This document shows positions 9,961 through 21,635 of a stretch of 64,000 bases of DNA, piece after piece. The first letter of the stretch is position 1, and every line of letters begins with the position of its first letter. Source of the DNA: Diphasiastrum complanatum (taxonomy: Eukaryota > Streptophyta > Lycopodiopsida > Lycopodiales > Lycopodiaceae). The DNA lies in the NCBI GenBank assembly GCA_029204225.1, contig CM055096.1:67862370-67926369 (forward strand). Reading direction: 5' to 3'. The position numbers were made by a program, and so were the translations under genes. The notes beneath the pieces were generated by a model. It worked only from the letters and a program-made list of their open reading frames with translations. It was not told where the DNA came from and made no database searches.

Positions 9961-12640
9961 GCCACCAGTATCATTTGTGGTTGCAGACGATTCAGACTTC
10001 ACCAAAGACTTGTCAGTTGCAAAATGGGTACTCAAAGCTTAGACTCTTACCTACAAGAATATATGGATTTACGGAACAAAGTTCCATCATTCGATGCAAA
10101 ATTGGCACTCTAGCAGTTTTTATCCTAGGTCTGTCAGCTAATTATTAGAATGATTGTAAGTGAAACATGCTTTAGACTTTTGATGACATCGTACGAGTCG
10201 CAAAAGCTTATGATTCCATGGTGGTGTCATTCAAATGGCATCCCAACCAAAATAGGTTGCAACAACATGAAGTGAAAAACCTTGTTGAAAGTGTATCAGT
10301 TAGTTATGAAGGTCCAATACTTTTCACTTTTAGTTGAAGATTTTGAATCTGTCGACTAATTAAGCTAATTTTTCCATTTTAGGTAATCAGTAATGGCAGA
10401 TGATAGCGCAGGTCTTGAGGGTATGGTACCTATGCCTACCTACTTACAGATTTGCCAGCAATTAAGTCAAGTGCTTAATGAAATAAACAATCGGAACAAT
10501 TTAAGGGATCAACAGATGGAGGTATTGCTGAATCAAGTTAAAACTCTCTCTTCGTCAAATTTGGGCTTTCAGCTATAACCTTTTTCGAGGGAAAAGAAAG
10601 AGAAAAAGCCAAATGTAGTAGATGACTGGTTAACCAAGTGGACCTGCTATTTCAATCTACACGCAATTTCAGAAGAGAAAAAATTGAGAGAGTGGTTTTT
10701 CTTTCTAGGAAGGCTTCGTCGTGGTGGCGTGATTTGCAACCCAAACCCAATACGTGGAAGAATTCATGGTTCAGTATCGTTTGTGGTGGTGGACGATTCA
10801 GACTTTTACCAAAGATTTGTTAGTTGCAAAATGGGTACTCGGAGCTTAGACTCTTACCTGCAAGAATATATGGATTTATGGAACAAAGTTCCGTCATTCG
10901 ATGCAAAACTGGCACTCTAGCAGTTTTTATCCTAGGTCTGTCAGCTAATTATTAGAATGATTGTAAGTGAAACATGCTTTAGACTTTTGATGACATCGTA
11001 CGAGTCGCAAAAGCTTATGATTCCATGGTGGTGCCATTCAAATGGCATCTCAACCAAAATAGATTGCAATGACATGACATTAAAAGCCTTGTTGAAAGTG
11101 TGAAGGTCCAATACTTTTCACTTTTAGTTGAAGATTTTGGATCTGTCGACTAATTAAGCTAATTTTTCCATTTCAGGTAATCAATAATGGCAGATGATAG
11201 CGCAGGTCTTGAGGGTATGGTACCTATGCCTACCTACTTATAGATTTGCCAGCAATAAAGTGCTTAATGAAATAAACAATCAAAACAATTTAAGGGATCA
11301 ACAGATGGAAATACTCTTGAATCAAGTTAAAACTCTCTCTTCATCAAATTTGGGCTTTCAGCTATAACACCTTTCGAGGGAAAGGAAAGAGAAAAAGCCA
11401 AATGTAGTAGATGACTGGTTAACCAAGTGGACCTGTTATTTCAATCTACACGCAATTTCAGAAGAGAAAAAAATCGAGAGCTTGGTTTTTCCTTCCTAGG
11501 AAGGCTTTGTCCTGGTGGCGTGATTTGCAACCCAAACCCACTACGTGGAAAGAATTCATGGTTCAGTATCGTTTGTGGTTGCGAACGATTCAGACTTTAG
11601 CAAAGATTTGTTAGTTGCAAAATGGGTACTCGGAGCTTAGACTCTTACTTGCAAGAATATATAGATTTATGGAACAAAGTTCCATCATTCAATGCAAAAC
11701 TGGCACTCTAGCAGTTTTTATCCTAGGTCTGTCAGCTAATTATTAGAATGAATGTAAGTGAAACATGCTTTAGACTTTTGATGACATCGTACGAGTCGCA
11801 AAAGCTTATGATTCCATGGTGGTGTCATTCAAATGGCATCCCAACCAAAATAGGTTGCAACGACATGAAGTGAAAAACCTTGTTGAAAGTGTATCAGTTA
11901 GTTATGAAGGTCCAATACTTTTCACTTTTAGTTGAAGATTTTGAATTTGTCGACTAATTAAGCTAATTTTACCATTTCAGGTAATCAATAATGGCAGATG
12001 ATAGCGCAAGTCTTGAGGGTATGGTACCTATGCCTACCTACTTATAGATTTGCCAGCAATTACGTCAAGTGCTTAATGAAATAAACAATCGGAACAATTT
12101 AAAGGGATCAACAGATGGAGGTACTGTTGAATCAAGTTAAAACTCTCTCTTCGTCGAATTTGGGCTTTCAGCTATAACCTTTTTCGAGGGAAAAGAAAGA
12201 GAAAAAGCCAAATGTAGTAGATGACTGGTTAACCAAGTGGACCTGTTATTTCAATCTACATGTCGAGAGCGTGGTTTTTTTTTCCTAAGAAGGCTTCGAT
12301 TTGCAACCCAAACCCACTACGTGGAAATAATTCATGGTTCAGTATCGTTTGTGGTTGCGGACGATTCAGACTTTTACCAAAGATTTGTCAGTTGCAAAAT
12401 GGGTACTCGGAGCTTAGACTCTTACCTGCAAGCATATATGGATTTATGGAACAAAGTTCCATCATTCGATGCAAAACTGGCACTCTAGCAGTTTTTATCC
12501 TAGGTCTGTCAGCTAATTATCAGAATGAATGTCAGTGAAACATGCTTTAGACTTTTGATGAAATTGTATGAGTCGCAAAAGCTTATAATTCCATGGTGGT
12601 GTCATCCAAGAAGCAGTTTCAGGTTAATCCATCTGGATCC
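9961..12640 (+). repeat. Tandem ~800-bp repeats of the gypsy copy B gag 5' region (3.5 units)
   Basis: Units start with AGGTAATCA and an ATGGCAGATGATAGCGC start at 10381, 11175 and 11979 (spacings 794 and 804 bp), preceded by a partial unit from 9961. Each unit holds a leader ending in a 3'-splice-site-like CATTT(C/T)AG, the Gag start (MADDSAGLEGMVPMPTY), a shared stop, then the Gag core (VVDDWLTKWTCYFNLH ... SLDSYLQEYMDLWNK). Units 3 and 4 share an extra TAG after PTYL, so amplification followed that mutation. Confidence 0.92.
10393..10920 (+). pseudogene. Gag of gypsy copy B, repeat unit 2 (broken)
   Basis: The frame 10393-10578 gives the N-terminus (61 aa, ending at a stop after LGFQL). 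The retrotrans_gag core continues in shifted frames to 10920 (RKASSWWRDLQPKPNTW, then MGTRSLDSYLQEYMDLWNKVPSFDAKLAL), followed by a stop just before the expected FLSGL motif. Gag would form the nucleocapsid-like particle. Equivalent cores lie in units 1, 3 and 4 (for example 12237-12488). Confidence 0.8.
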
Positions 12641-12758
12641 AACTAGAAGAAGAGAAAAAAATGAGTTTGTGATAAGAAACCCGTCAGATATTTTGACTAA
12701 CTAGATCAAATGGCATCAGATTTTAAGCAAAAGAAGTAGATGTCCCGGAAGCAGGCTA

Positions 12759-12953
12759 ATGATTGTTCTTGTTAGGATTTTGTGTCTAGAATTGATCTAG
12801 ATTGATCTTAATCTCAAGTAAATTGATAGATCAAGTAATCTGACAACCAATCCCTCTTGAGGATCAGATTAGGATCCACTCTTGGTCCTTTTTGTACTTT
12901 TTCCACATGGTATCAGAGCCTAGTACAAGAGGTTTTGTTGAAATTAATAGGGT
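12759..12953 (+). mobile_element. LTR end plus primer site of the 19367-23944 element family, embedded in gypsy copy B gag
   Basis: About 195 bp closely matching 20048-20240: the last ~145 bp of the LTR, then TGGTATCAGAGCC and about 30 bp of leader. The LTR 5' part is missing. It sits between the Gag core and the zinc knuckle of copy B, so it is a fragment capture or truncated insertion rather than a solo LTR. Confidence 0.85.
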
Positions 12954-12962
12954 TAGGCGAAT

Positions 12963-13604
12963 GTGTATTTTGTCTGCAATAAGCCTAGACATGTTAGGAA
13001 GTTCTGCCCGGAGCGAAAGAGACTCGCAGCTGAAGTCATTGAGATGCCAGGTAAGGAAAATATAAAATTGGAAATTAAGAAGGTTAATTGTGAGGGTGAA
13101 TGTTCATTCAGTACTACTTCATTCTTGCCTAATGAATTATTCCATTTGAAAGACACAGTTAAAGGACATGAAGTTAGTATATTGGTGGATAGTGGTTCAA
13201 ATCATAATTTTATTAACTCTGGTCTTGTGCAGAAACTCGTCCTAGAAACTGAAGCCAGTGATCATAGCTATAAGGTGTATCTAGCTTTAGGTGCAGAGTT
13301 GGAGACTCGAGATGTCAAACTTTCGAAGCTCTTAATTTGGATTCAAGATTATAGAGAGTTAATAGATTTTCATATTTTAGATTTAGCACGTATGAACATA
13401 ATCCTAGGGTATGTATGGTTAATTAATAAATCTCCTAATATAGATTTTGAGAGGCATGTGCTCTATTTTCAGGAGGGTAATGAAGTAGTTACTCTATTTG
13501 GAGACAGATATGTACATCCATCTAGGATGATTTCATTTGCTAATGTAATGGAAATTTTTTGTTCACAGTATGAAGCTTATTTTGTGTTGCCAAACCCATT
13601 TTGA
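12963..13604 (+). pseudogene. Gypsy copy B zinc knuckle and aspartic protease
   Basis: The 213-aa frame begins inside the nucleocapsid knuckle (CNKPRHVRKFCP, the first Cys lying in a damaged stretch) and runs into a pepsin-like retroviral protease with ILVDSGSNHNFIN, the catalytic D-S-G (residues ~75-90). The flap/ending motif MNIILGYVWL follows (normally ILGMDWL). The protease would cleave the Gag-Pol polyprotein. The frame continues towards RT with a stop near 13604. Confidence 0.85.
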
Positions 13605-13636
13605 ATTTCTCTGAAATGCATCTAAGTGGCTGTTAA

Positions 13637-14905
13637 TTGTCAAAAATTCTTAACTCAATGGACTTACATCAAGAGCAAATAGAGAAGAATAAGATATTCA
13701 CTGAATTCGAAGATGTTTTTCCAGTTGAATTACCTCATGGAATACCACCGTCTAGGTCGATAGACCACATGATTGAGTTAATTCCAGGTAGTCACCCTAT
13801 CTCTAGACAACCATATTGGTTTTCTCAAAAAGAAGAGAGAGAGATTACTATCAAATTGAAATTTATCTTAAGATGGGCCACATTCAGCCTAGTAAGTCAC
13901 CATGGGTGTTGTTGTTCTTTCGAAAGTGAAGGAAGATGGAGGCTTCCAGATGTGTGTTGACTACAAGGGGTTGAATAAGGTAAGTATTAAGAATAAATAT
14001 CCATTACCTCGAATGGATGATCTAGTAGATCGATTAAGTGGAGCTAAATTCTTCACAAAAATAAATCTCTGAACCAGATTTCATAAGGTTAGGATTCATC
14101 TGAATGATGTGCAAAAGACTGGTTAGCAAACGAGATTCAGTCATTATGAATTTCTTGTGACCCCTTTTGGGTGACGAATGCACCTGGTATATTTCAACAA
14201 ATGATGAACAATATTTTTTGTCCATATCTCTGTCAATGTGTAGTTGTATTCTTAGATGATATTCTCATCTACAGTAGAACACTCAAGGAGCATCTGAATC
14301 ATCTTAGGACTGTCTTGAGAATTATCAAAAGAGAGAAATTATATGCTAAGGAATATAAGTGTAAGTTCTTTAAGCATGAGTTAGTGTATCTCAGTCATAA
14401 GATCACCTTCTATGGGTTGAAGATAGACAAGAGTAAGGTCAAGACAGTGCTTGAGTGGCTATTACTGAAGACAGTTAGAGAAGTTAAATCTTTTCTTGAT
14501 TTTATAGCTTTCTTTCGTAAGTCAATTGAAGATTACAATCGATTCGACGATAGAGTGGTTCTTTTACAAAATGATAGGCTGATAGCGTTTGAGAGCAAGA
14601 AACTTACCGAACCTCAGTGCGTTATACAACTCAGGAGAAGGAGTTATTTGCTGTTATACATGCACTTAAAACCTGGAGGCATTACTTTTATGGTAGTCAG
14701 TTTGTAGTGTATACAGATCACTAGCCTCTAAAGTATTTTGCAATCAAAATGGTTTGAGGGGTCGTAAAGCTCGTTGGGCTGAGCTTATGCAGGAATTTGA
14801 TCATGAGATCTGATATGTCAAGGGCACTTCTAACCAAGTTGCGGACGCTCTTAGTCAAATTGGTGAATTTAATGAACTTCCATTTACCCATATTTCCATT
14901 GATCT
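13637..14905 (+). pseudogene. Gypsy copy B reverse transcriptase and RNase H (frameshifted)
   Basis: The frame 13637-13960 gives the RT N-terminus (FTEFEDVFPVELPHGIPPSRSIDHMIEL), with a frame change near 13870. Shifted frames carry [19 protein letters not shown]. The frame 14171-14707 has the FLDD catalytic motif (CVVVFLDDILIYSR), then KSFLDFIAFFRKSIEDYNRF and a partly deleted RNase H (FAVIHAL region). The RNase H tail near 14800-14870 reads KGTSNQVADAL. Multiple stops show a dead copy. Confidence 0.87.
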
Positions 14906-15071
14906 ATATCTTTCGTTGAGAGGAAAGTGTGAATCAGATTCTCATTTTGGTCACATTTGGAAAATGGTTGAGACTGGAAAAAATGAGAATGGAATAAATA
15001 TTAACTCACAAGGATCTCAGGTTCCTAAGAAAGATAAGAAGATAATGGAATAGTTCTTTATCTGAGGTGGT

Positions 15072-15605
15072 TTGCTATTTTGGAATGGGAAAGTTTGTGT
15101 ACCAGTAGATGATGAGATAAAGAAGAGAATTCTTTATAAATGTCATGACGTACCCTATGTAGGTCATCCGGGTATACACATGACTTTGGACTTGGTCAGA
15201 AGAGAGTTTTATTGGCCAAAACTCAAGCCATTTGTTGAGTCTTATGTGGTTAAATGTAAACCTTGTCAGTTAGCCAAAGCGGTCCACTTAAAGATTGGAG
15301 GGTTGTTACATTTTTTAGATATCCCTCGGAAACGATGGGAAAGCATATCTATGGATTTTGCAGTTGGACTTCCAAAGACCCAAAGCCAGAAGGATTCTAT
15401 TTGGATTGTAGTGGACAATTTAACTAAGTTAGCTACATTTATACCAGTTAAGTCAACTGCAAAGGCTTTGAATTTAGCCCAAATCTTTGCGGAAAGATTA
15501 TTCAGGCTTTATGGATTGACAAGTGGTATTGTTAGTGACAAAGATCCTAAGTTTATAGGTCACTTTTGGTCAGCTGTATTCCATAAAGCAGAAACATCGC
15601 TTGTA
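15072..15605 (+). pseudogene. Gypsy copy B integrase, truncated
   Basis: Zinc-binding HHCC is intact: CHDVPYVGHPGIH ... CKPCQ. The core has the catalytic Asp in ISMDFAVGLP and in VSDKDPKFIGHFW. The sequence stops after VFHKAETSL, before the catalytic Glu, where minus-strand copia RT begins. Integrase would insert the cDNA; this one cannot. Confidence 0.88.
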
Positions 15606-15616
15606 TGTATCTGTTC

Positions 15617-16990
15617 AGAAAGACAGTTTGAACATCCATCTGGTGTACTTCTAGATCTTCGGCAGCTACAAAGGGAAATGATGATCGAATTGACTGAAGT
15701 CTTATGACTAGACTGTAAGGCTCATATCTTTTATGTTCATCGAAACAGTCGCAGGTCAAGGCCCATCGATGCTAATGAGAGTTGTTAGGACGAACTCTTG
15801 CATTTGCTGCTTCTGCTTGAAGTCAAAAAATTTGTCTTCGAGGAAGACGACGTCTCGACTAACTGAGATTCAGCTTGACTCGACATCAAAGATTTGATAT
15901 GCCTTGTGTGAAGTTGAGTATCCAATGAAGATACTCCTACAGCTAACAGGTTCAAGCTTCTTTCTCAAATTAGAGGAAATGTGTACGTAGCAAAGATAGC
16001 CAAACACTCAAAGGTGTCTTAAACTCGGTTTGTAGCCATAGAAAGCTTTGAAGGGAGTCTTTGAGTCGACTGCTTTGGTACTCGAATAATTCTACAGAGA
16101 GTAAGCTGTTGAAATAGCTTCAGCCCAAAAGTTCTTGGTGAGCTGAGCATTTGACATCATTGATCGTGCTGCAATTACTAATATTCGGTTCTTCCTTTCA
16201 GCTACTCCATTTTGCTCTGGTGTGTAGCTGGTGGTGAACTGATGATGAATGCCAAACGATGCTAGATAGTTAGAAATTTTGTCTGACAAGGACTCTCCAC
16301 CACTGTCTGTACAAAGGATTTTGAGTCGTTGACCAGTCTGTGTTTCAGCGAACTATTTGAAATCTTTGAAACAGTTGAATGCTTTAGACTTGTTCTTAAT
16401 GAACATAATGTTGGTAAATTTTGAATAATCATAAATAATATGCAATATAGTGCTGAACACAAAGAGGGAGTACTCATAGGGCTACATAGATCACTATGTA
16501 TCAGTTCTAGAATAGACTTAGCTCTAGTGGCTTGTCCTTTTGGAAATCTTGATCTAGGTTGTTTGCCTAGTAGGCACATATCACATATATGTCGAATGTC
16601 AATGGAGGCAGTATTAAGTTTTAAATCCTTGACCATACTATTGTGATGCATATACAAGATTGATCTCATGTTTAGATTTCCTAGTCTTCGATGCCATAAT
16701 TGGGCATCTGAAGTACTCACATTAGTTGAGAGTGCATATTCGTGACTCAGAATGTACAAATTACCTTCTACGTTTTCAGAAAATATTTCTTTATCATTCT
16801 TGTCCAGAATGGTACATTGTCTTGAATTGAACATGGCTCTGCAGCCTTGATCATCGAACTTGCTAACTGACAATAAGTTTTTGGTCAGCTTGGGTATGTA
16901 CAGTACATCCTTGAGCAAGGTCATTTTACCATTTGGAAGATAAAGACGAACATATCCTTTGCCTTCGATCTATAGAGCACTTGAGTCACC
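15617..16990 (-). pseudogene. Copia C integrase and start of RT (frameshifted)
   Basis: The frame 16924-16262 has TLLKDVLYIPKLTKNLLSVSKF, then the GAG-pre-integrase motif LWHRRLGNLNMRSI, the zinc pair CDMCLLGK and IHSDLCSPM. The frame then degrades, and 16289-16092 carries the core end (TSYTPEQNGVAERKNR with the catalytic Glu). RT starts near 15750 (SIRSSFPFVAAEDLEVHQMDV) and is cut after FLN. Confidence 0.88.
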
Positions 16991-17019
16991 AAAGTAGACA
17001 TATTTCAAATCTGGTGTGA

Positions 17020-18010
17020 GGTCTTTGAATAAGGACTTACATAAAGTCATGTGGTGAGAAGTATCGGAATCGAGATACCAATCCATTGCATTTCTAATGG
17101 ATACATCTTATATCATTAGTAGTGTTGGGTCTTCGAGAGAGGTTCTGGCAGAATCAGATTCTCCATCCTGCTGCATCTTTTTCTTTGTTTCGTTATGCTT
17201 GAGAACTCAACAATCCTTGATGTCGTGGTTGGTTATCTTATAGTACTTGCAAAAGAGTCTAGTCTTAGGCTTTTGATACTATCGATTGTGTTGTTGTGAT
17301 TGCTAGTTTGAATCAGTTTGTTCAATTTTTGTCTTCTTGTTATTTGAAGATTTCTTCTTCGGGAGTTGTTGCTTATTTGAATAGAGAGCGACTGTCTTCA
17401 AATTCGAAGTGGATAAGTTTTTTCTTCTTACTTCTTCCTACAATAAACTTGTTGTCACCTTTTGTAGAGACAGGTCAGGAGTATTGCTAAGTAGCAATAT
17501 TAGATTGTCGTAAGAGGGAGGAAGACTAGATATAAGAGACATGGTGGCAAACCTATTGCAACTAACTGATTGAGTAGATGTTTGAATTCATTTAGATGAT
17601 CGGTAACTGACGTGCCTTCACTCATCTTGCGCGACATGAACTTATTCCTCAAGAAGAGACGAGTCGATACATCTGTTGTCTTGTATAGACTAGTAAGAAT
17701 GTCCCATGCCTCTTTGGAGTTGAAACAATTATCTACGTGAGCTATTTGTGAATCTTTTATATTCAAAACTAGCTCACGTAGCAAGAGCTTTTCCATCCTT
17801 AGCTTCTCAGGTGGTCAGCATGTCTGGTCCAGCCGACTTGGCTATTGAACCGTTGACGTATCCCCAGAATTCTTTTTTTGTGAGTGTCATCTTCATCTTG
17901 AACTTCCACATATGGAAGTCATCACCGTTGAACTTGTTGATCAAGCGGATTTCTGAAGATGTTATTTCCATGATGAATGATCTAAGTATAGTAAACAATT
18001 TTGAATACTA
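17020..18010 (-). pseudogene. Copia C Gag and protease remains
   Basis: Frames 17998-17807 (LINKFNGDDFHMWKFKMKMTL) and 17796-17500 (DSQIAHVDNCFNSKEAWDIL ... FLRNKFMSRKMSEGTSVTDHLNEF) are the copia Gag (UBN2-type) core. A knuckle near 17200-17240 reads CKYYKITNHDIKDC, with the second Cys changed to Tyr. Protease near 17080 has LDSDTSHH in place of the usual DSGASHH. The copy is inactive. Confidence 0.85.
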
Positions 18011-18027
18011 ATAGTAGTTTGGAACCT

Positions 18028-18040
18028 GGTTCTAATACCA
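18028..18040 (-). other. Primer-binding site of copia C
   Basis: On the minus strand TGGTATTAGAACC lies three bases from the LTR end. It resembles the initiator-Met primer site (TGGTATCAGAGCC) with substitutions. Confidence 0.75.
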
Positions 18041-18043
18041 CTC

Positions 18044-19014
18044 TGTTGGGCTGCTCTCAAATGAAGTAGGTGTGAAATTAGAAACACAACTCCAACATAG
18101 AGAACTTTACAGGAACTACAACATCAACATTGACTTAGATCGAATGGAGGAATGTCTTGGTAGGTGTTGGAGACAACCATGAACGGAATGAACAATTAGG
18201 CGTCTAAGACAACCATGCTTCCTTCGAGATTAGACATTCCGAATTGAGTGAGAATCAATTGAGAAAGAAAATTATCATAGAGTATTTGTAGTGCAATACA
18301 CATAAGAAAATAGAGAATCTGAACTAAACAGTTGTGAATATAATGATCAGATCACAATCATGTGCCCAAGAATGGTTCACATTGTAGCACATTGTGTGCA
18401 GTGATCTTACTTAGCTTGCTACAGATTAAATAGCTATCTCTATTCCTTGAATAGCTTTCACTCTCTCCAAGATCTCTGATCCTATGGAATCAGATAATTA
18501 AGACACAATGGAGTTCGTGCAGGAACTCTGATTCACTCTTCTCCACTTGCATGTGTATTCATCACATATTCATCACAGGTTGTTATTTTACGCGATTTGT
18601 CGTTATGTATATATACATGGAATAATTACAATGATTGCATGGGCAACGAGCTAAGACAACGCAGTTACTAAAAGTGCTAACGTGAACTGTGACGTGGTCT
18701 GCGTTTGGACAGGGCAGTGTGGATGACGTGGATCTTGAACTCGAAGACTTTCAATTTGTAGGTGATTGAAGAGGATGTAGTCAAAGATCTTGAACTTGAA
18801 GAGTTCGTTGTCGATCCCGCTTCTGCTCCAGTTGATTGATTGCACAGACGTACAACTTCAGTGAGTAAGACTACAAAGTTGTCATAGAGAGAGAGTGTGT
18901 GTATATTTACATAGTGTACTAGTGCTAAGGACGAACTCAAATGATTCGTGTTCTGATGACTCGAACTCGAATGATTCTAATTATGGTGAGTTGGAGTGAT
19001 GCTTAATTCCAACA
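18044..19014 (-). mobile_element. LTR of copia C (971 bp)
   Basis: The ends are TGTTGG...CCAACA, a perfect 6-bp inverted terminus with canonical TG/CA. It is adjacent to the primer site at 18028-18040, which makes it the 5' LTR of the minus-strand element. A TATA-like ATATATACAT stretch lies near 18608 (either strand). The flank at 19015 is AGGAA; a target duplication cannot be checked because the other end is gone. Confidence 0.85.
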
Positions 19015-19018
19015 AGGA

Positions 19019-19239
19019 AGACCAAAAACAACTTGCCTTTTTGCCATCACCTCCAATGACTTGAGGTTGAGATGCCGTAATTTCTTGTGCCATACCTCTT
19101 GATTTGACATGTCCTCTTTTGGCATACATCAAACTTAATTAGCAACAACACAAGCATCAAGTTTGAACAATTTACCTTGTCTTTTTCCCCTTGGCAATCA
19201 ATTCATCTTCTTTCTTGATCAAACAAGTACCACCAACAA
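19019..19239 (-). pseudogene. Copia GAG-pre-integrase fragment
   Basis: On the minus strand short shifted frames read WHKKLRHLNLKSLEVM and related pre-integrase words. It is a small remnant of another copia element lying between the LTR of copia C and the LTR that starts at 19240. Confidence 0.6.
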
Positions 19240-19366
19240 TGTAACGACCCTAAAGGGATAACCCCTAAGATGAGGATAGGAGAACACAATAAGAGAGACT
19301 ATGGAGCCAAATTGCCCAACCAATCCTAGATCAAACTTGGATCTAGCCCCCAAGCCATGCCATGTG

Positions 19367-20198
19367 TGTGAAAAATGCAAAAATAAGCTTGGTAGAGGCC
19401 AAAAATCTTGTATATAGATAAACACACATGTGTGGAGCCTATTCCCAAGTGTGAAAATAGTGTACTTGTCATGTACCATAATCATATAGGTTGTACATAT
19501 GATTTAATTCAAGTTCTAGTGGCTAAAAAGGCCAAAAACTAGTTTTCTAGACATATGACACATGGCATCAATCTATTGCTTGCATGAGCCACATCCTTTG
19601 GTTAGGTGTCACATCCCATGTGTAGAGGACAGCTCACATGTGTGGAATAAGCTGAAGTAGACGAATTTTGACTTCTAGAAGATTTTCAAGTAGATCTCCA
19701 TATAGAAGGAAAATGGACCAAAAGTGCTCAAAATAGAAGGTTTTGTCCAAGTGTCAGTTTTGCATGATGAATCATCATATGACAAAGCACCTTCACACAT
19801 GTGGGATCAAAGGGATGATCAGTACCACGAGCTCTCACTTATTGTATATATAGAGCCACATTTGGCCATAATCAATGTGAGACACCAATCTTGGTTTTGG
19901 AAGCAATTTTGAGTGATTCTCTCCATTTGTCTACATTTGTTTTGATTGTTTTGAGGTTCTATCAATGTGTACTTGATTCTCAGGTTGAAGTCCGTACTCA
20001 GACAGTGTTTCACACATGTGAAACCATAAAGTACACTTACCTTCAATTAATGATTGTTCTTGTTAGGATTTTGTGTCTAGAATTGATCTAGATTGATCTT
20101 AATCTGAAGTAGATTGATAGATCAAGTAATCTGACAACCAATCCCTCTTGAGGATCAGATTAGGATCCACTCTTGGTCCGTTTTGTACTTTTTGCACA
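19367..20198 (+). repeat. 5' LTR of the 19367-23944 element (832 bp)
   Basis: TGTG...CACA ends. A TATA-like TTGTATATATAGAG lies near 19840, a likely promoter. It has CACATGTG words where the 3' LTR has CACGTGTG, and a stretch of about 15 bp near 19985 that is absent from the 3' LTR. Confidence 0.93.
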
Positions 20199-20211
20199 TG
20201 GTATCAGAGCC
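20199..20211 (+). other. Primer-binding site (initiator Met tRNA type)
   Basis: TGGTATCAGAGCC immediately follows the LTR terminus CACA. It is the standard plant LTR-element site complementary to the 3' end of initiator tRNA-Met. Confidence 0.92.
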
Positions 20212-21635
20212 TAGTACAAGAGGTTTTGTTGATATTGATAGGGTTAATCCAAATCAAAGCCAAAATTAGCAATTTTTTGGAAACTAGTCAAATTTTGGGT
20301 AGCGAGTTGGATTTAATAGATATTCTCAAAAATTTTGGACCAAAACTTGTTGTGGGCTGTAGGAACCCTTTTCACACGTGTGAGGCCGTACAGCTCCGGT
20401 TTTGGCTAAGAAAATTAAAATATTTGTACAATTTGACTCACACACCCAATTTGAGAGACTTTTGGTGCAAAATCAAGCATTTTCTATAAAGAATCTAATC
20501 CCTTGATTAGTTCTTAGATTAGATCAGCCAAGAAATTAAATTTGAAGCTTGAAATAGGTGCATTAATTGATCATCTCTGATTTTTTGAGTGCATGTTGAA
20601 GTTGAGAGAGATTTTGCTAAAAATCATAGATTAAGGAGTGATATGCAAGGTGAGAGGTTGAAATCCATTGTACCATCACTCTAGATTTGTTCAAGAGTGA
20701 TAGGGTCAAGTTTAGAAGCATCATTTTGCTAGAAAACATCTTTGGATCTGTCCTCCAAGTGAAACCTTTGAGAGTTTCTAGTGCATATAGACCATCTATG
20801 CAGATCTTTTGTAGAATTTGACATAGATTGGCTTCAATTGAGAGTTCTAGAAAAGAGATTGAGATCCAAGTCACATTGTTCAACCCTACTCAATTTGTTT
20901 GAGTGTCTGAAAAGAGTCATTAAGGTGTCTATGACAAATGTGTAGAGAGAGATCCAATTTTCTAAGAGTTCCTTCCTTTGTAGAGGGCAAGATCTAGAAG
21001 CTCATTATGTGTCGTTATTGGTGAAGAATTTGTCTTTTCCTAGGTGATCAAATCTTTCTAAGTGGCACTAGCTCTTTGAAGCACAATATCTTAGTGAGAA
21101 AAATCACAACTTTTGATTTTGAATTTTATTCCAAGTCTTAAAAAGTAGAGTAATTGGTGGAATCCAATAGGAGTAATTGAATTCAATTTGTTGAGCAAAA
21201 ATTGGCATAGTATGTATAAAACTCAAATTAGTTCTATAAAAATTGGTGGTATAGTTTGTTGTCAAATCAAATCAAATTCATTCTAAATCTCAAGTGTGAG
21301 ATTATTTGGGTCAAGAGTGAGTCCAAAAGAAGTGATTAAGTTTGATTTTCATGTATTTGAAACAAAACCCATCTTTTGTTCAAGAATCTCAAGTGTTGAG
21401 AGAACTAGTCAAGTGAAAAGGAAAATCTAGGTGTCAAATCTTTTTCATATCCATTTCAACTTTCAAAAGAAAGAGTCATTGGTATAGGAGATTGGATCTG
21501 ATTTCTTTAGTGATTTGATTCAAAGATAGTGTGCTTTTGTCTTAGTGATCAAAGCAAAGTTTCCAAATGACTAGTCATTATTGTGAAGATTGATTCTTAG
21601 GTTTGTGAGCTAGATCTTTTGTAGATCCTTCTAGA
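20212..21635. other. Long untranslated leader of the 19367-23944 element
   Basis: About 1.4 kb with stops in all frames and no domain. It contains a CACACGTGTG palindrome near 20371. Long non-coding leaders are common in non-autonomous LTR elements (packaging signals), which is inference here. Confidence 0.5.

Larger units (their letters stand above)
9915..15605 (+). mobile_element. Ty3/gypsy retrotransposon copy B, decayed, plus strand
   Basis: Order: amplified gag 5' region (9961-12763), zinc knuckle and aspartic protease (12963-13604), RT (13637 to about 14450), RNase H (to about 14900), integrase (15072-15605). Gag-PR-RT-RH-IN order and the HHCC integrase are Ty3/gypsy features, and the protein style (QKDSIWIVVDNLTK) is chromovirus-like. 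The 3' end is lost: integrase is cut by the minus-strand copia element C before its catalytic Glu. Confidence 0.88.
15617..19014 (-). mobile_element. Ty1/copia element C, 5' two-thirds, minus strand
   Basis: Reading right to left: an intact LTR (19014-18044), PBS, gag (about 18000-17170), protease (about 17100), pre-integrase and integrase (16990 to about 15800), and the beginning of RT, which ends abruptly at about 15617 (MDVQTVFLN). PR-IN-RT order identifies Ty1/copia. RNase H and the 3' LTR are missing, so the junction at 15605-15617 is a deletion or recombination point. Confidence 0.88.
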
